From Paucibacter sp. KCTC 42545 (GTDB lineage Bacteria > Pseudomonadota > Gammaproteobacteria > Burkholderiales > Burkholderiaceae_C), in contig NZ_CP013692.1 in NCBI RefSeq assembly GCF_001477625.1, positions 3,038,001-3,102,000 on the forward strand: 64,000 nt of DNA. Direction: 5' to 3'. The notes below the pieces were generated by a model. It searched no databases. It saw nothing but the letters and a program-made list of their open reading frames with translations, and had not been told where the DNA came from. Position numbers and translations under genes: made by a program. This document shows, piece after piece, positions 35,493 to 44,456 of the stretch (positions are counted from its first letter, which is position 1; the number at the start of each line of letters is the position of its first letter).

Positions 35493-36785
35493 CTAAAGCG
35501 GTGCGCGCCAGATATCGTCCAGATGAGTAAAACCCCAATCCAGCGGCGACTCTCGACCCACCACCCGGTCGCCGGCGGTCGGGCTGGCAAGATCCAGCAA
35601 CTGCACCGGCACCGGCAGCTTGGAGCGGGTCGAATAAAACACCCGCACCACCGGCGCAGCCAGGCTCAGCGGGTTCAAGTCCACCACCACGGCCAAGCGG
35701 CCGGATTCCAGTTTCACCAGGCTGCCAACCGGGTAGATGCCCACGCATTTGACGAAAGCTTTGAAGATGACCGGATCGAACTGCCCCGTCCACTGCGCCA
35801 TGCGCTGAATCGAGCCAGCCGGGTCCCAAGCGCTCTTGTATGGCCGGGTGGAAGTGATGGCATCGTAAACATCGCAAACCGCGCCCATGCGCGCCAGCAC
35901 GCTGATTTCCTCACCCTTGAGCTTTTGCGGGTAGCCGGTGCCGTCCATCTTCTCGTGATGATGCAGGCAGACGTCGAGGGCTGACGCCGGCACCGCACCA
36001 CCCTCTTTGAGCATCTGATAGCCACGCAACGGGTGCGAGCGGATGACATTGAACTCGGCATCGGTGAGCTGGCCGGGCTTGTTCAGCACATCCAGCGGCA
36101 TCATCATCTTGCCCACATCGTGCAGCAGACCCGCCAGGCCGGCCTCGCGCGACTGCGCCTCATCCATGCCCAGTTGCTTGGCCAGCGACACCATCAGGGC
36201 GCAAACGGCCACCGAGTGCATATAGGTGTAGTCGTCCTTGGTCTTGAGCCGCGCCAGGCTGATCAAGGCCGATGGATTGCGCGACACCGAGTCAGCCACT
36301 TCCTCCACGATGGGCAGGCATTGCTCGACATCCATGGCGCGGCCCATGCGGGCCTCGCCAAACAAATTGATCACCGCTTGCTTGCTGCGGTTGATGACCT
36401 TGGTGGCTTGCGCCATTTCGGTACCCAAGCTCACCTTTTGCTGGCTGGCTGGCGCCGGAGGCGGTGGTGGCGGCGGCGCGGCAACCGGTGCTGAGCGCGG
36501 CACGGCCGGGGCCGCGGCAGGCGGGGCCACTGGCGCAGCCTCAATCAAGGCCGCGGTGACGCTGGCTTCTTCATTGACCTGCTCGTTCGAGGTCGGGCGC
36601 ACATCGTCGCCTTTGCTGACATCGATCCAAACGGCGGGCACGCCGCTGGTCAACAAGGCCTCCAGATCAGCCTGGTCCTTGATGACGAACTTGGTTTTCC
36701 AGAACGGGTGGGACAACCATGATCCCTCCATCGACTGGAGGAACATGCCCAACTGAACCTGCTGTGTAGGAATCTTCTTGAGCAT
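35493..36785 (-). CDS. HD-GYP cyclic-di-GMP phosphodiesterase
   Basis: A 430-residue cytoplasmic protein. The DUF3391 domain (about 1-130, starting MLKKIPTQQVQLGMFLQ) is followed by a Pro/Ala linker and an HD-GYP domain: HD in GLLHDVGKMMMP, HPLRGYQML, and HHEKMDGTGYPQKLKG carrying the GYP triad. It should hydrolyse c-di-GMP, lowering biofilm and raising motility. The ATG at 36785 is chosen since homologues begin MLKKI; the open frame extends 41 codons upstream without support. It lies downstream of cytochrome c4 behind a terminator. Confidence 0.94.
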   Translation of the reverse strand: MLKKIPTQQVQLGMFLQSMEGSWLSHPFWKTKFVIKDQADLEALLTSGVPAVWIDVSKGDDVRPTSNEQVNEEASVTAALIEAAPVAPPAAAPAVPRSAPVAAPPPPPPPAPASQQKVSLGTEMAQATKVINRSKQAVINLFGEARMGRAMDVEQCLPIVEEVADSVSRNPSALISLARLKTKDDYTYMHSVAVCALMVSLAKQLGMDEAQSREAGLAGLLHDVGKMMMPLDVLNKPGQLTDAEFNVIRSHPLRGYQMLKEGGAVPASALDVCLHHHEKMDGTGYPQKLKGEEISVLARMGAVCDVYDAITSTRPYKSAWDPAGSIQRMAQWTGQFDPVIFKAFVKCVGIYPVGSLVKLESGRLAVVVDLNPLSLAAPVVRVFYSTRSKLPVPVQLLDLASPTAGDRVVGRESPLDWGFTHLDDIWRAPL

Positions 36786-36876
36786 TCGGGGCTTTGTTGC
36801 TCGTGCAGTCGAAAATGAAATTGTCACACTTTGAAGTATGACCCACCCCCTAAACTGAACTCGTGAAAAATAGACG

Positions 36877-36904
36877 AAAAAAGGCCGCCATACGGCGGCC
36901 TTTT
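36877..36904. terminator. Bidirectional terminator between cytochrome c4 and HD-GYP genes
   Basis: Stem AAGGCCGCC/GGCGGCCTT with ATAC loop, A-run on one side and T-run on the other. Works for the leftward cytochrome gene. A second hairpin with 8-bp arms (GCCTTGCT) lies at 36912-36931. Confidence 0.8.
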
Positions 36905-36940
36905 GCATCCGGCCTTGCTCAAAAGCAAGGCAGTTCAGTT

Positions 36941-37627
36941 TCAGCGGAACTTGCTTTGCGGCACGGTGCGCAACTCGGACGGCAGCGAAGCCAGGTACTT
37001 GGCCATGGCCTGCAACTCGGTGTGGCTGAATTGCTTGACCTGACCGGCCATGATGGCGTTGCCGCGGCCCACCACCGGATTACCTTCGGTTTGGTAAGAC
37101 TTCAGCGCCGCATACAGATAGTCAGGATGCTGGCCCGCCAACTTCGGGTAGCTGCCGTCGATGGGCTTGCTGAAATTGGCGCCGTGGCAAGAGGCGCAAG
37201 CGCCCTTGGTCAGCAACTCAGCCACTTGGGCCGAAGGCTGGGGCACCGTTTCGGCCACGGCAGTAGCACCGGCCTGAGCCGCCTGCTTCTCGTAGTAGCC
37301 GGCGATGTCGGCGATGTCTTGCTCGCTCAGAGTCTGGGCAATGCCGCGCATGGTGGGGTGCTTGCGCTCACCCTTGGCATATGCGGTCAAGGCCGCGCCG
37401 ATGTATTTGGCGTTTTGCCCGGCGATCATCGGCACTTTATGGATTTCGGGGAACGAGGACTGGTAGCCTGCAATACCGTGGCAGCCGATGCACATGGCAA
37501 CCTTGGACTGAACGCTGGCCGACCCGGCCGCAGCAGCTGAAGTGGTGGCCTGAGCCTGGGCTTGAACCGCGGAGGTCGCACCCAAAATGGCGAACATGGC
37601 AATCGAGATCTGCAACAGTTTTTTCAT
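36941..37627 (-). CDS. Cytochrome c4 (dihaem)
   Basis: A 228-residue periplasmic dihaem cytochrome c. A signal peptide (MKKLLQISIAMFAILGATSAVQA) precedes two class I c-type domains with haem motifs CIGCH and CASCH and distal Met regions (HPTMRGIAQTLSEQDIADIAGYY and NAIMAGQVKQFSHTELQAMAKYLASLPSELRTV). It carries electrons from the bc1 complex to terminal oxidases. It is divergent from moxR. Confidence 0.95.
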   Translation of the reverse strand: MKKLLQISIAMFAILGATSAVQAQAQATTSAAAAGSASVQSKVAMCIGCHGIAGYQSSFPEIHKVPMIAGQNAKYIGAALTAYAKGERKHPTMRGIAQTLSEQDIADIAGYYEKQAAQAGATAVAETVPQPSAQVAELLTKGACASCHGANFSKPIDGSYPKLAGQHPDYLYAALKSYQTEGNPVVGRGNAIMAGQVKQFSHTELQAMAKYLASLPSELRTVPQSKFR

Positions 37628-37713
37628 AGTCCCGTGGTCTTGATCTGAGGTCGGCGCCGATTATAGGGCGCGCCTTATACTGAAATTACACAACCCAATT
37701 CTTGACATACAAC
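37628..37713. promoter_or_regulatory. Divergent promoter region cytochrome c4 / moxR
   Basis: An A+T-richer region carrying TATAAT on the minus strand (37660-37665), fitting the cytochrome gene, and TATACT on the plus strand (37676-37681), fitting moxR. The -35 hexamers are weak. Confidence 0.5.
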
Positions 37714-38568
37714 ATGAAATTTGAAGGCTCGGATCAATATATCGCCACCCCAGATTTAATGCTGGCTGTCAACGCCGCAGCAAAACTGCAGCGGCCCCTG
37801 CTGGTAAAGGGCGAACCCGGCACCGGCAAGACTATGCTTGCAGAAGAGGTGGCGCGCTCCCTGGGTATGCCCCTGTTGCAATGGCACATCAAGTCCACCA
37901 CCAAAGCCCAGCAAGGGCTTTATGAGTACGACGCGGTGAGCCGCTTGCGCGACAGCCAGCTGGCCGGCATCGAAGGTTCGGAGAAAGTCCGCAACATCGA
38001 GAACTACATCGTCAAAGGCGTGCTCTGGCAAGCTTTTGAAGCCGATCAGCCGGTGGCCCTGCTGATCGACGAGATCGACAAAGCCGACATCGAATTCCCC
38101 AACGACTTGCTGCGCGAGATCGACCGGATGGAGTTCTATGTCTACGAAACCCGCCAGCTGATCAAGGCCAAGCACCGCCCGCTGGTCTTCATCACTTCCA
38201 ATAACGAGAAGGAACTGCCGGACGCCTTCTTGCGCCGCTGCTTCTTCCACTACATCAAGTTCCCGGATGCTGCGACCATGCAAAGCATCGTCGATGTGCA
38301 CTTCCCCGGCCTCAAGAAAGAGCTGCTGGCCGCCGCGCTGAAGACCTTCTTCGAGGTGCGCAATCTGCCGGGCCTGAAGAAAAAGCCCAGCACCTCGGAG
38401 CTGCTGGACTGGCTCAAGCTGCTGGTGGCCGAAGACATCCCCACCGAATCGCTGCTGACCCAGGACGCCTCGGTCACCGTGCCGCCGCTGGTCGGCGCGC
38501 TATTGAAGAACGAGCAAGACCTGACGCTGTTCGAGAAACTGGTCTTCATGCAACGCCATAACCGCTAA
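37714..38568 (+). CDS. MoxR-family AAA+ ATPase
   Basis: A 284-residue MoxR AAA+ ATPase, a chaperone usually paired with VWA-domain proteins in maturing metal-containing or membrane complexes. Walker A GEPGTGKTML, Walker B ALLIDEIDKAD, sensor 1 VFITSNNEKELPDAFLRRCFFHY. I start at the ATG at 37714; a TTG four codons earlier is possible. Its VWA partner is 2.6 kb downstream, separated by a small membrane-protein gene and an S9 peptidase gene. Confidence 0.95.
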   Translation: MKFEGSDQYIATPDLMLAVNAAAKLQRPLLVKGEPGTGKTMLAEEVARSLGMPLLQWHIKSTTKAQQGLYEYDAVSRLRDSQLAGIEGSEKVRNIENYIVKGVLWQAFEADQPVALLIDEIDKADIEFPNDLLREIDRMEFYVYETRQLIKAKHRPLVFITSNNEKELPDAFLRRCFFHYIKFPDAATMQSIVDVHFPGLKKELLAAALKTFFEVRNLPGLKKKPSTSELLDWLKLLVAEDIPTESLLTQDASVTVPPLVGALLKNEQDLTLFEKLVFMQRHNR

Positions 38569-38573
38569 AAACC

Positions 38574-38813
38574 ATGGGCGCACCTTTGAAAAATGCCCTG
38601 CACGAGGGCGTGGCCGACGCGATCGGCTTTGTGCTCGGCGCCCTGCTGGGCTGGCAGCTTGGCTTGACGCTGGGCTTTGACTTCGTCAGCTCCAGCGCCT
38701 GGGGCGTGAAGGAGATCACCGGCCTGCTCTTCATCCTGGCCGGCTGCGGCCTGGGCCGCCTGATTTGCCGGGAACTGCTGGCGCGTTGGCGCCTGCGTCA
38801 AAACAAGTCCTGA
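38574..38813 (+). CDS. Small membrane protein
   Basis: A 79-residue protein with two predicted transmembrane segments (AIGFVLGALLGWQLGLTLGF and EITGLLFILAGCGLGRLI) and a positively charged tail. It starts 5 bases after the moxR stop, so it is likely in the same transcript. No family recognised. Confidence 0.65.
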   Translation: MGAPLKNALHEGVADAIGFVLGALLGWQLGLTLGFDFVSSSAWGVKEITGLLFILAGCGLGRLICRELLARWRLRQNKS

Positions 38814-38934
38814 GCAGCGGGCCGCTCGGCCCTCTGCCGTCCAGCCGTTTAAGCGCGGAAGGTTGGTCCCACCCGTACCGACCCGCAACAGCCCACAGCG
38901 GCGCCCCTTCGCGCACCTCAAGGATCTCAGCACG

Positions 38935-41025
38935 ATGAGCAAGAAGAATCAGCCCTTCAATGTCGAAGCCCTGTGGCAACTTGAGCGCGTCGGCGCGCCC
39001 AGCTTGTCGCCCGATGGCGCGCAGGCGGTGGTCAGCGTCAGCAGCTACGACATGGACAAGAACAAGGGGGCCAACCACCTTTATCTGCTGTCCACCCTGG
39101 GCGGCGAGCCGCGCCGGCTGACCTCGGCCGGTGAGAAAGATGGCAGCCCGCAGTGGAGCCCCAGCGGTGAGCAAATCGCCTTCATCGCCCGGCGCGAACA
39201 AGAAGGCAGCAAGGACGAAGAAGCACAGCTCTACCTGATCGCACCCGATGGCGGCGAAGCACGCCGCTTGGGTTCTGTCGCCACCGGGGTGGAAGCCTTC
39301 AAATGGTTTCCGGACGGGCGCCACATCGCCTTCATCTCCTGGGTCTGGCCAGCGCTGAAAGGCGCCAAGGCGCAAGCGCAAGCCCTGACCGACTTCAAGG
39401 CCCGCAAGACCACGGCCTACGCCACCTCAGAGGCGCTCTACCGCTTCTGGGACCACCATATTCCGCAAGGCCGGGTGCCGCACCTCCACGTCATTGACGT
39501 GGCCAGCGGCAAGACGCAGGACTTGTTCGAAGGCAGCGACATCAGCCTGAGCTGGACCGAGGCCGATGAAGACTGCTTCGACATCTCACCCGATGGCCGG
39601 CGCATCGTCTTCGCCTTCGACCCCGCCGCAGAGAAGCGTTTAGATAGCCGCTTTGCCCTGGGCGAGGTGGAGGTCAAGAGCCGCAAGATCAGAACCTTGT
39701 TGCAAGAGCCGGACTGGCATCTGCAAGCGCCGCGCTACAGCCATGCCGGCCAGCACCTGGCCTTTGTCGCCAGCCACCAAGGCCAAAAGCACAATATGCC
39801 GTCGCAGCTGGCGGTGCTGGACACACATGGCGCCTGGGCCGTGGTGTCGGAAGACTGGGACCATGAGGTCGACGCCCCCTTGAGCTGGGCCGAAGACGAT
39901 CTGAGCCTGCTCTTCACCTCCGAAGAGCGCGGCCGCCGCCATCTGTGGCATTTCGATCTGCCTGGCCAGAAAGTTCAGCGCATCGTCGAAGGCGGCAATA
40001 TCACCGCCTTCGCCCAGGCCAACGGCACGCTGGTGCTGGCGCACGACAGTGTTCAACACCCCACCCGCATCACGGTGCTCAACGCTGACGGCCAAACCCA
40101 GCGCATCGAGCAGTTCAATGACAAGCGCCTGGCCGACTACCGCTTTTCACGCCACGAAGAAGTGATCGTTCAGGGCGCGCAGAACGACCCGGTGCAGATG
40201 TGGCTGGTCTACCCGCCGGACTTCGATGCCAGCAAGCAATACCCGGTGATGCAGGTGATCCACGGCGGCCCGCATACCGCTTTCGGTGATTCCTGGCATT
40301 GGCGCTGGAACCATCAGGCGTTTGCCGCGCAGGGCTATATCGTCGCCTGCGTCAACTACCACGGCTCATCGAGCTTCGGCTACGCCTTCAAGGACGCCAT
40401 CACCCACCGCTGGGGCGAGTTGGAATTGCAAGACGTCGAAGCCGGCACCGACTATCTGCTCCAGCAGCCCTGGGTCGATGCGCACCGCATCTTCGCCACC
40501 GGCGGCAGCTACGGCGGCTATATGGTGGCCTGGATGAATGGCCATGTGCCTGCAGGGCGCTACCAAGCCTATGTCTGCCATGCCGGCTGCTACGACTGGC
40601 AAGCCATGTTCGCCGACGATGCCTACGCTTGGCATGCCAAGGAATTGGGCGCTTGGTATTGGAACGATCCCGCCAAGATCGCCTCGCAAAGCCCGCACAG
40701 CTTTGCCCAACACATGCAAACGCCCACCTTGGTGATTCACGGCGCCAAGGACTACCGCGTGCCGGATGCGCAAGGCCTGGCCTACTACAACACCCTCAAG
40801 GCCCGGAATGTGGATGCGCGCCTGCTGTGGTTCCCGGACGAAAACCACTGGATCTTGCAACCGCAGAACAGCCGGCTTTGGTACGGCGAGTTTTTTGACT
40901 GGCTAAAAAGCCATGACTCGGTGGCGGGTGCTGGCGCCAAGCCAAGCAAGGCTGCAAAGGCAACGAAGGCCGAGAAGCCTGGAAAGAGTGACAAAGCAGC
41001 CAAGGCCCGCAAGGCCAAGAACTGA
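38935..41025 (+). CDS. S9-family prolyl oligopeptidase-like peptidase
   Basis: A 696-residue serine peptidase of the acylaminoacyl-peptidase/DPP type. An N-terminal beta-propeller with WD40/TolB-like repeats (SPDGAQAVVSVSSYD, SPQWSPSGEQIAFIARR, ISPDGRRIVFAFDP) is followed by an alpha/beta hydrolase domain with Ser525 (GGSYGGYM), Asp606 (GAKDYRVP) and His638 (ENHWI). It has an unusual Lys/Ala-rich tail of about 30 residues (PSKAAKATKAEKPGKSDKAA...). Cytoplasmic, no signal peptide. The ATG at 38935 starts the family-like sequence. Confidence 0.93.
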   Translation: MSKKNQPFNVEALWQLERVGAPSLSPDGAQAVVSVSSYDMDKNKGANHLYLLSTLGGEPRRLTSAGEKDGSPQWSPSGEQIAFIARREQEGSKDEEAQLYLIAPDGGEARRLGSVATGVEAFKWFPDGRHIAFISWVWPALKGAKAQAQALTDFKARKTTAYATSEALYRFWDHHIPQGRVPHLHVIDVASGKTQDLFEGSDISLSWTEADEDCFDISPDGRRIVFAFDPAAEKRLDSRFALGEVEVKSRKIRTLLQEPDWHLQAPRYSHAGQHLAFVASHQGQKHNMPSQLAVLDTHGAWAVVSEDWDHEVDAPLSWAEDDLSLLFTSEERGRRHLWHFDLPGQKVQRIVEGGNITAFAQANGTLVLAHDSVQHPTRITVLNADGQTQRIEQFNDKRLADYRFSRHEEVIVQGAQNDPVQMWLVYPPDFDASKQYPVMQVIHGGPHTAFGDSWHWRWNHQAFAAQGYIVACVNYHGSSSFGYAFKDAITHRWGELELQDVEAGTDYLLQQPWVDAHRIFATGGSYGGYMVAWMNGHVPAGRYQAYVCHAGCYDWQAMFADDAYAWHAKELGAWYWNDPAKIASQSPHSFAQHMQTPTLVIHGAKDYRVPDAQGLAYYNTLKARNVDARLLWFPDENHWILQPQNSRLWYGEFFDWLKSHDSVAGAGAKPSKAAKATKAEKPGKSDKAAKARKAKN

Positions 41026-41176
41026 ATCCGGAGCGCGCCTGCCGGGCTTTGCCCCGGCGGCCGGCCATGCCTAAAAGCCAAGCGAAATACCGAGCCAAAA
41101 ACCCAGCCATTGAGGCCAGAGTGCGAGCCAGGGCCGCCCTGTGGATAATCGGACTCAGCCCTGTCTCCCCGCCCCC

Positions 41177-42358
41177 ATGCTGATCAAATTCTTCTACACC
41201 TTGCGCGCTGCCAAGCTGCCGGTTTCCGTGCGGGAATTTCTCAGCCTGCTCGAAGGCTTGCAGGCGGGCGTGATCGGCGCCGATGGCCCGCCCTCGACCG
41301 AGGATTTCTATTTCCTAGCCCGCACCACCCTGGTCAAGGACGAAGCCCATTACGACAAGTTCGACCGCGCCTTCGCGGCCTACTTCAAGGGCGTGGAGCT
41401 GCTCACCGACTTCAGTAAAGACGTGCCCCTGGAATGGCTGCGCAAGCACCTGGAGCTGGAGCTGACGCCAGAGCAAAAAGCCGCCATCGAGAAGATGGGC
41501 TGGCAGGAGTTGATGGACACGCTCAAGAAGCGCTTCGAGGAGCAAAAAGAGCGCCACGAAGGCGGCAACAAATGGATAGGCACCGGCGGCACCAGCCCCT
41601 TCGGCAATAGCGGCTACAACCCGCAAGGCATACGCATTGGCGGCGCCAGCCGCAACAAGAGCGCCGTCAAAGTGTGGGAGCAGCGCGCCTACAAAGACTA
41701 CGACGACCAGTTGGAGCTGGGCACCCGCAATATCAAGGTCGCCCTGCGCCGGCTGCGCCGCTTCGCCCGCGAAGGCTCCGAGCTTGAGCTCGATCTGGAT
41801 AACACCATCCACAAAACCGCCGCCAATGCCGGCATGCTGGACATCCGCATGATCCCGGAACGCCACAACAAGGTCAAAGTGCTCTTGTTGATGGATGTGG
41901 GCGGCACCATGGACGAGCATATCCACCGCGTGGAGGAGTTGTTCTCGGCCGCCAAGACCGAGTTCAAGCACCTCGAGTTTTTCTACTTTCACAACTGCGT
42001 CTACGACTTCGTCTGGAAGAACAACCGCCGCCGCTTTGCCGAGAAGACCTCCACCTGGGACATCATCCGCAAGTACAACCGCGACTACAAACTGATCTTC
42101 GTCGGCGATGCGACGATGAGCCCTTACGAAATCCTTCAGCCCGGCGGCAGCGTCGAATACAACAACGAAGAAGCCGGGGCCGAATGGCTGCAACGCCTGG
42201 CCAATGCCTTCCCGAAGTACGCATGGATCAATCCCGAACCGCAGGGCGTATGGCAGTACCGCCAGAGCGTGGCCCTGATTCAGCAACTCATGCATCAGCG
42301 CATGTTCCCTCTGTCTCTGGTCGGGCTGGAAGCCGCCATGCGTTTGCTCAGCAAATGA
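41177..42358 (+). CDS. CoxE-like VWA-domain protein
   Basis: A 393-residue VWA protein of the CoxE-like group, common in Burkholderiales with MoxR. It begins MLIKFFYTLRAAKLPVSVREFLSLLE. The MIDAS position reads LLMDVGGTMDEH, so the canonical DxSxS is DxGxT, as in other CoxE-like proteins. Central NKSAVKVWEQRAYKDYDDQLELGTRNIKVALRRLRRFAREG and the C-terminal LIFVGDATMSPYEI are typical. With MoxR it probably acts as a metal-dependent chaperone pair. Its stop overlaps the tamA start (ATGA). Confidence 0.92.
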   Translation: MLIKFFYTLRAAKLPVSVREFLSLLEGLQAGVIGADGPPSTEDFYFLARTTLVKDEAHYDKFDRAFAAYFKGVELLTDFSKDVPLEWLRKHLELELTPEQKAAIEKMGWQELMDTLKKRFEEQKERHEGGNKWIGTGGTSPFGNSGYNPQGIRIGGASRNKSAVKVWEQRAYKDYDDQLELGTRNIKVALRRLRRFAREGSELELDLDNTIHKTAANAGMLDIRMIPERHNKVKVLLLMDVGGTMDEHIHRVEELFSAAKTEFKHLEFFYFHNCVYDFVWKNNRRRFAEKTSTWDIIRKYNRDYKLIFVGDATMSPYEILQPGGSVEYNNEEAGAEWLQRLANAFPKYAWINPEPQGVWQYRQSVALIQQLMHQRMFPLSLVGLEAAMRLLSK

Positions 42359-44454
42359 GCTTGGCGCCCTGGCGCGCCGCTGGCCTGGGCCTGTGTGTCG
42401 CATTGCTGAGCGGCTGCGCCAGCTTCACCAAGCAATTCGGCAATCCCATCAGCGAGGCCAAAGCCGCGCTCGGTGCGCTGGTCCCCGGTCAGCAGGCGCA
42501 AGGTCGCCTGGTGGCCGAGTACAAGCTGGTGGTGCTGGCACCCGATGCCACGCTGCGCGACATGCTGTCCGAGCATCTGGACCTGGCACGCTTTCGCAAT
42601 GCGCCGGAAGATCAGCGCCTGGGCAGCCAGGAACTGGCCCGACTGACCAAGGCCGCGCCCGAGCAAGCCCAAGCCTTGCTGGAGACACAAGGCTATTTCA
42701 ATGCCCAGGTGGAAGCCACGCGCGACACCAGCCAGACACCTATCGTCGTCACCGTCAGCGTCACCCCAGGCCCGCGCACCACGGTAGGCAAGCTCAAGCT
42801 GAGCTTCCGCGGCGAGGTGGCCGCCGGCCTTGTTGAGCCGCCTGCAGCCGACACATCTGCAGTCAACCCGGACGAGAGCAGCGACGCCACCACCAACCCC
42901 GCCAGCCCCGCCGCTTCGGTCCCATCCACCGCGGCATCCAGCACAGCATCCACCACAGTGACAAGCACGGGGGCAGCCGAACAATCGACCAACCAAGGCG
43001 CAGCGCCTTCAACTACCCCGCCAGCCCCCCTTTCAGCCGCCGAGCAAGCCGCCAATCAAGCGAAAGAGGCCCAAGCCGAGCGCGTGCGCCAAACCCTGCA
43101 ACAGAACTGGCGTTTGAAAGAAGGCCAGGCCTTTGTTCAAGGCGATTGGTCCTCCGCCAAGTCGGCCCTGCTGACCCAGGCCCGCGCCCAGGGCTATCCG
43201 CAAGCGAAGCTGGAAAGCTCCAGCGCCGACATCGACGCCGAGCGCAACAACGCCGAGCTGAGCCTGGTGATGGACAGCGGCCCGCTCTATCGCCTGGGCG
43301 ACTTGCGCATCCAGGGCCTGAAGAATCAGCCACGCGAGGTGGTCGAGCGCCTGGCCGGCTATCAAGTCGGCGAGCCCTATACCGAACGCGCGCTGCTTGA
43401 TTTTCAAGAGCGCCTGATCAAGACCACCTTGTTCGACAACGCCACCGTCAGCATCCGCCCCGAAGCCGGCGGGCCGACGCTGGCGCCGGTGTGGGTGGAT
43501 GTGCGCGAGGCGCCGCGCCAGCAACTCACCGCCAGCCTGGGTTTCAGCACCGGCGACGGTCCGCGCTTGGGCCTGGACTACACCCACCGCAAACCGCTGG
43601 GCCTGAATATGCGCTCGCGCATCAAGCTCAATGTCAGCCAGAAAAACCCCTGGCTGGACTGGGAGTTGAGCTCGCATCCGCGCACCGATATGCAGCGCGA
43701 CCTCGCCGCCCTCTTCGCCGAGCGCGTGCCCGAGGGCGAGAAGGTCACCATCAATGTGCGCGCCCGCCTGGGCCGTTTGCGTGAGACCCTGCAAGACGAC
43801 CGCATCTATTTTCTTGAAGTGCTGCGCGCCCGCGAAACCGACCCGCAGCAAGTAGTCAGCAGCGGCGCGATTTCGGCCAATATCCAATGGACTCGGCGAC
43901 GTGTGGACAGCACGCTCAAGCCCAGCGACGGCTATACCGCCAGCCTGCTGCTGGGCCTGGGCCGGGCCGACAACTCGGTCGCCAGCAGCGGCGCCTTCGG
44001 TCGCAGCGAATTGGTGCTGCACGGCTACAAGCCCTTGCCGGGCGGCTGGTTCGGCAACGCGCGCACGAACTGGTCACAGGTCTACGCGCAGCCGCAGGTC
44101 GGTCTGCCTGAAGCCCTGCGCTACCGCGCCGGTGGTGACGACTCGGTGCGCGGCTATGGCCTGCATGACCTGGGCCCGGTGGATGCCAACGGCAACCCCA
44201 CCGGCGGCAAAGTGATGTGGACCGGCAGCATCGAGCTGGCGCACGCCTTCACAGCCACCTTGCCGGATCTGATGGGCGCCGCCTTTGTGGACGCCGGCCA
44301 CACCGCCATGAACTGGGCCGAGCTGCGCCCCACCCTGGCCAGCGGCCTGGGCCTGCGCTACCGCAGCCCGCTCGGCACCCTGCGCCTGGATTACGCCCAT
44401 GCGCACGCCACCGGCAAATGGCGTTTGCACTTCAGCGTGGGCATCGCACTGTGA
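42355..44454 (+). CDS. tamA: TamA-like outer-membrane assembly protein
   Basis: A 699-residue Omp85-family protein: POTRA domains, then a C-terminal beta-barrel with the VRGYG-type motif (GDDSVRGYGLHDLGP) and terminal LHFSVGIAL. It works with TamB in inserting proteins or lipids into the outer membrane. Two oddities: the signal peptide ends in a lipobox (LLSGC, Cys21), and an insert of about 75 residues rich in Ser, Thr, Ala and Pro (about 160-236) splits the POTRA region. The start is placed at 42355, overlapping the VWA stop; a longer frame to 42184 overlaps the VWA gene and is rejected. tamB follows at once. Confidence 0.92.
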   Translation: MSLAPWRAAGLGLCVALLSGCASFTKQFGNPISEAKAALGALVPGQQAQGRLVAEYKLVVLAPDATLRDMLSEHLDLARFRNAPEDQRLGSQELARLTKAAPEQAQALLETQGYFNAQVEATRDTSQTPIVVTVSVTPGPRTTVGKLKLSFRGEVAAGLVEPPAADTSAVNPDESSDATTNPASPAASVPSTAASSTASTTVTSTGAAEQSTNQGAAPSTTPPAPLSAAEQAANQAKEAQAERVRQTLQQNWRLKEGQAFVQGDWSSAKSALLTQARAQGYPQAKLESSSADIDAERNNAELSLVMDSGPLYRLGDLRIQGLKNQPREVVERLAGYQVGEPYTERALLDFQERLIKTTLFDNATVSIRPEAGGPTLAPVWVDVREAPRQQLTASLGFSTGDGPRLGLDYTHRKPLGLNMRSRIKLNVSQKNPWLDWELSSHPRTDMQRDLAALFAERVPEGEKVTINVRARLGRLRETLQDDRIYFLEVLRARETDPQQVVSSGAISANIQWTRRRVDSTLKPSDGYTASLLLGLGRADNSVASSGAFGRSELVLHGYKPLPGGWFGNARTNWSQVYAQPQVGLPEALRYRAGGDDSVRGYGLHDLGPVDANGNPTGGKVMWTGSIELAHAFTATLPDLMGAAFVDAGHTAMNWAELRPTLASGLGLRYRSPLGTLRLDYAHAHATGKWRLHFSVGIAL

Positions 44455-44456
44455 GC

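Noticed and set aside
38863..38934. TTG-initiated extension of the S9 peptidase
   Set aside because: The extra 24 residues are not family-like; ATG at 38935 fits homologues.
42184..42354. N-terminal extension of tamA into the VWA gene
   Set aside because: Overlaps conserved VWA coding; the signal peptide and lipobox begin at 42355.
44217..44456. N-terminal extension of tamB into tamA
   Set aside because: Out-of-frame reading of the tamA barrel end; the true start at 44457 precedes the transmembrane helix.
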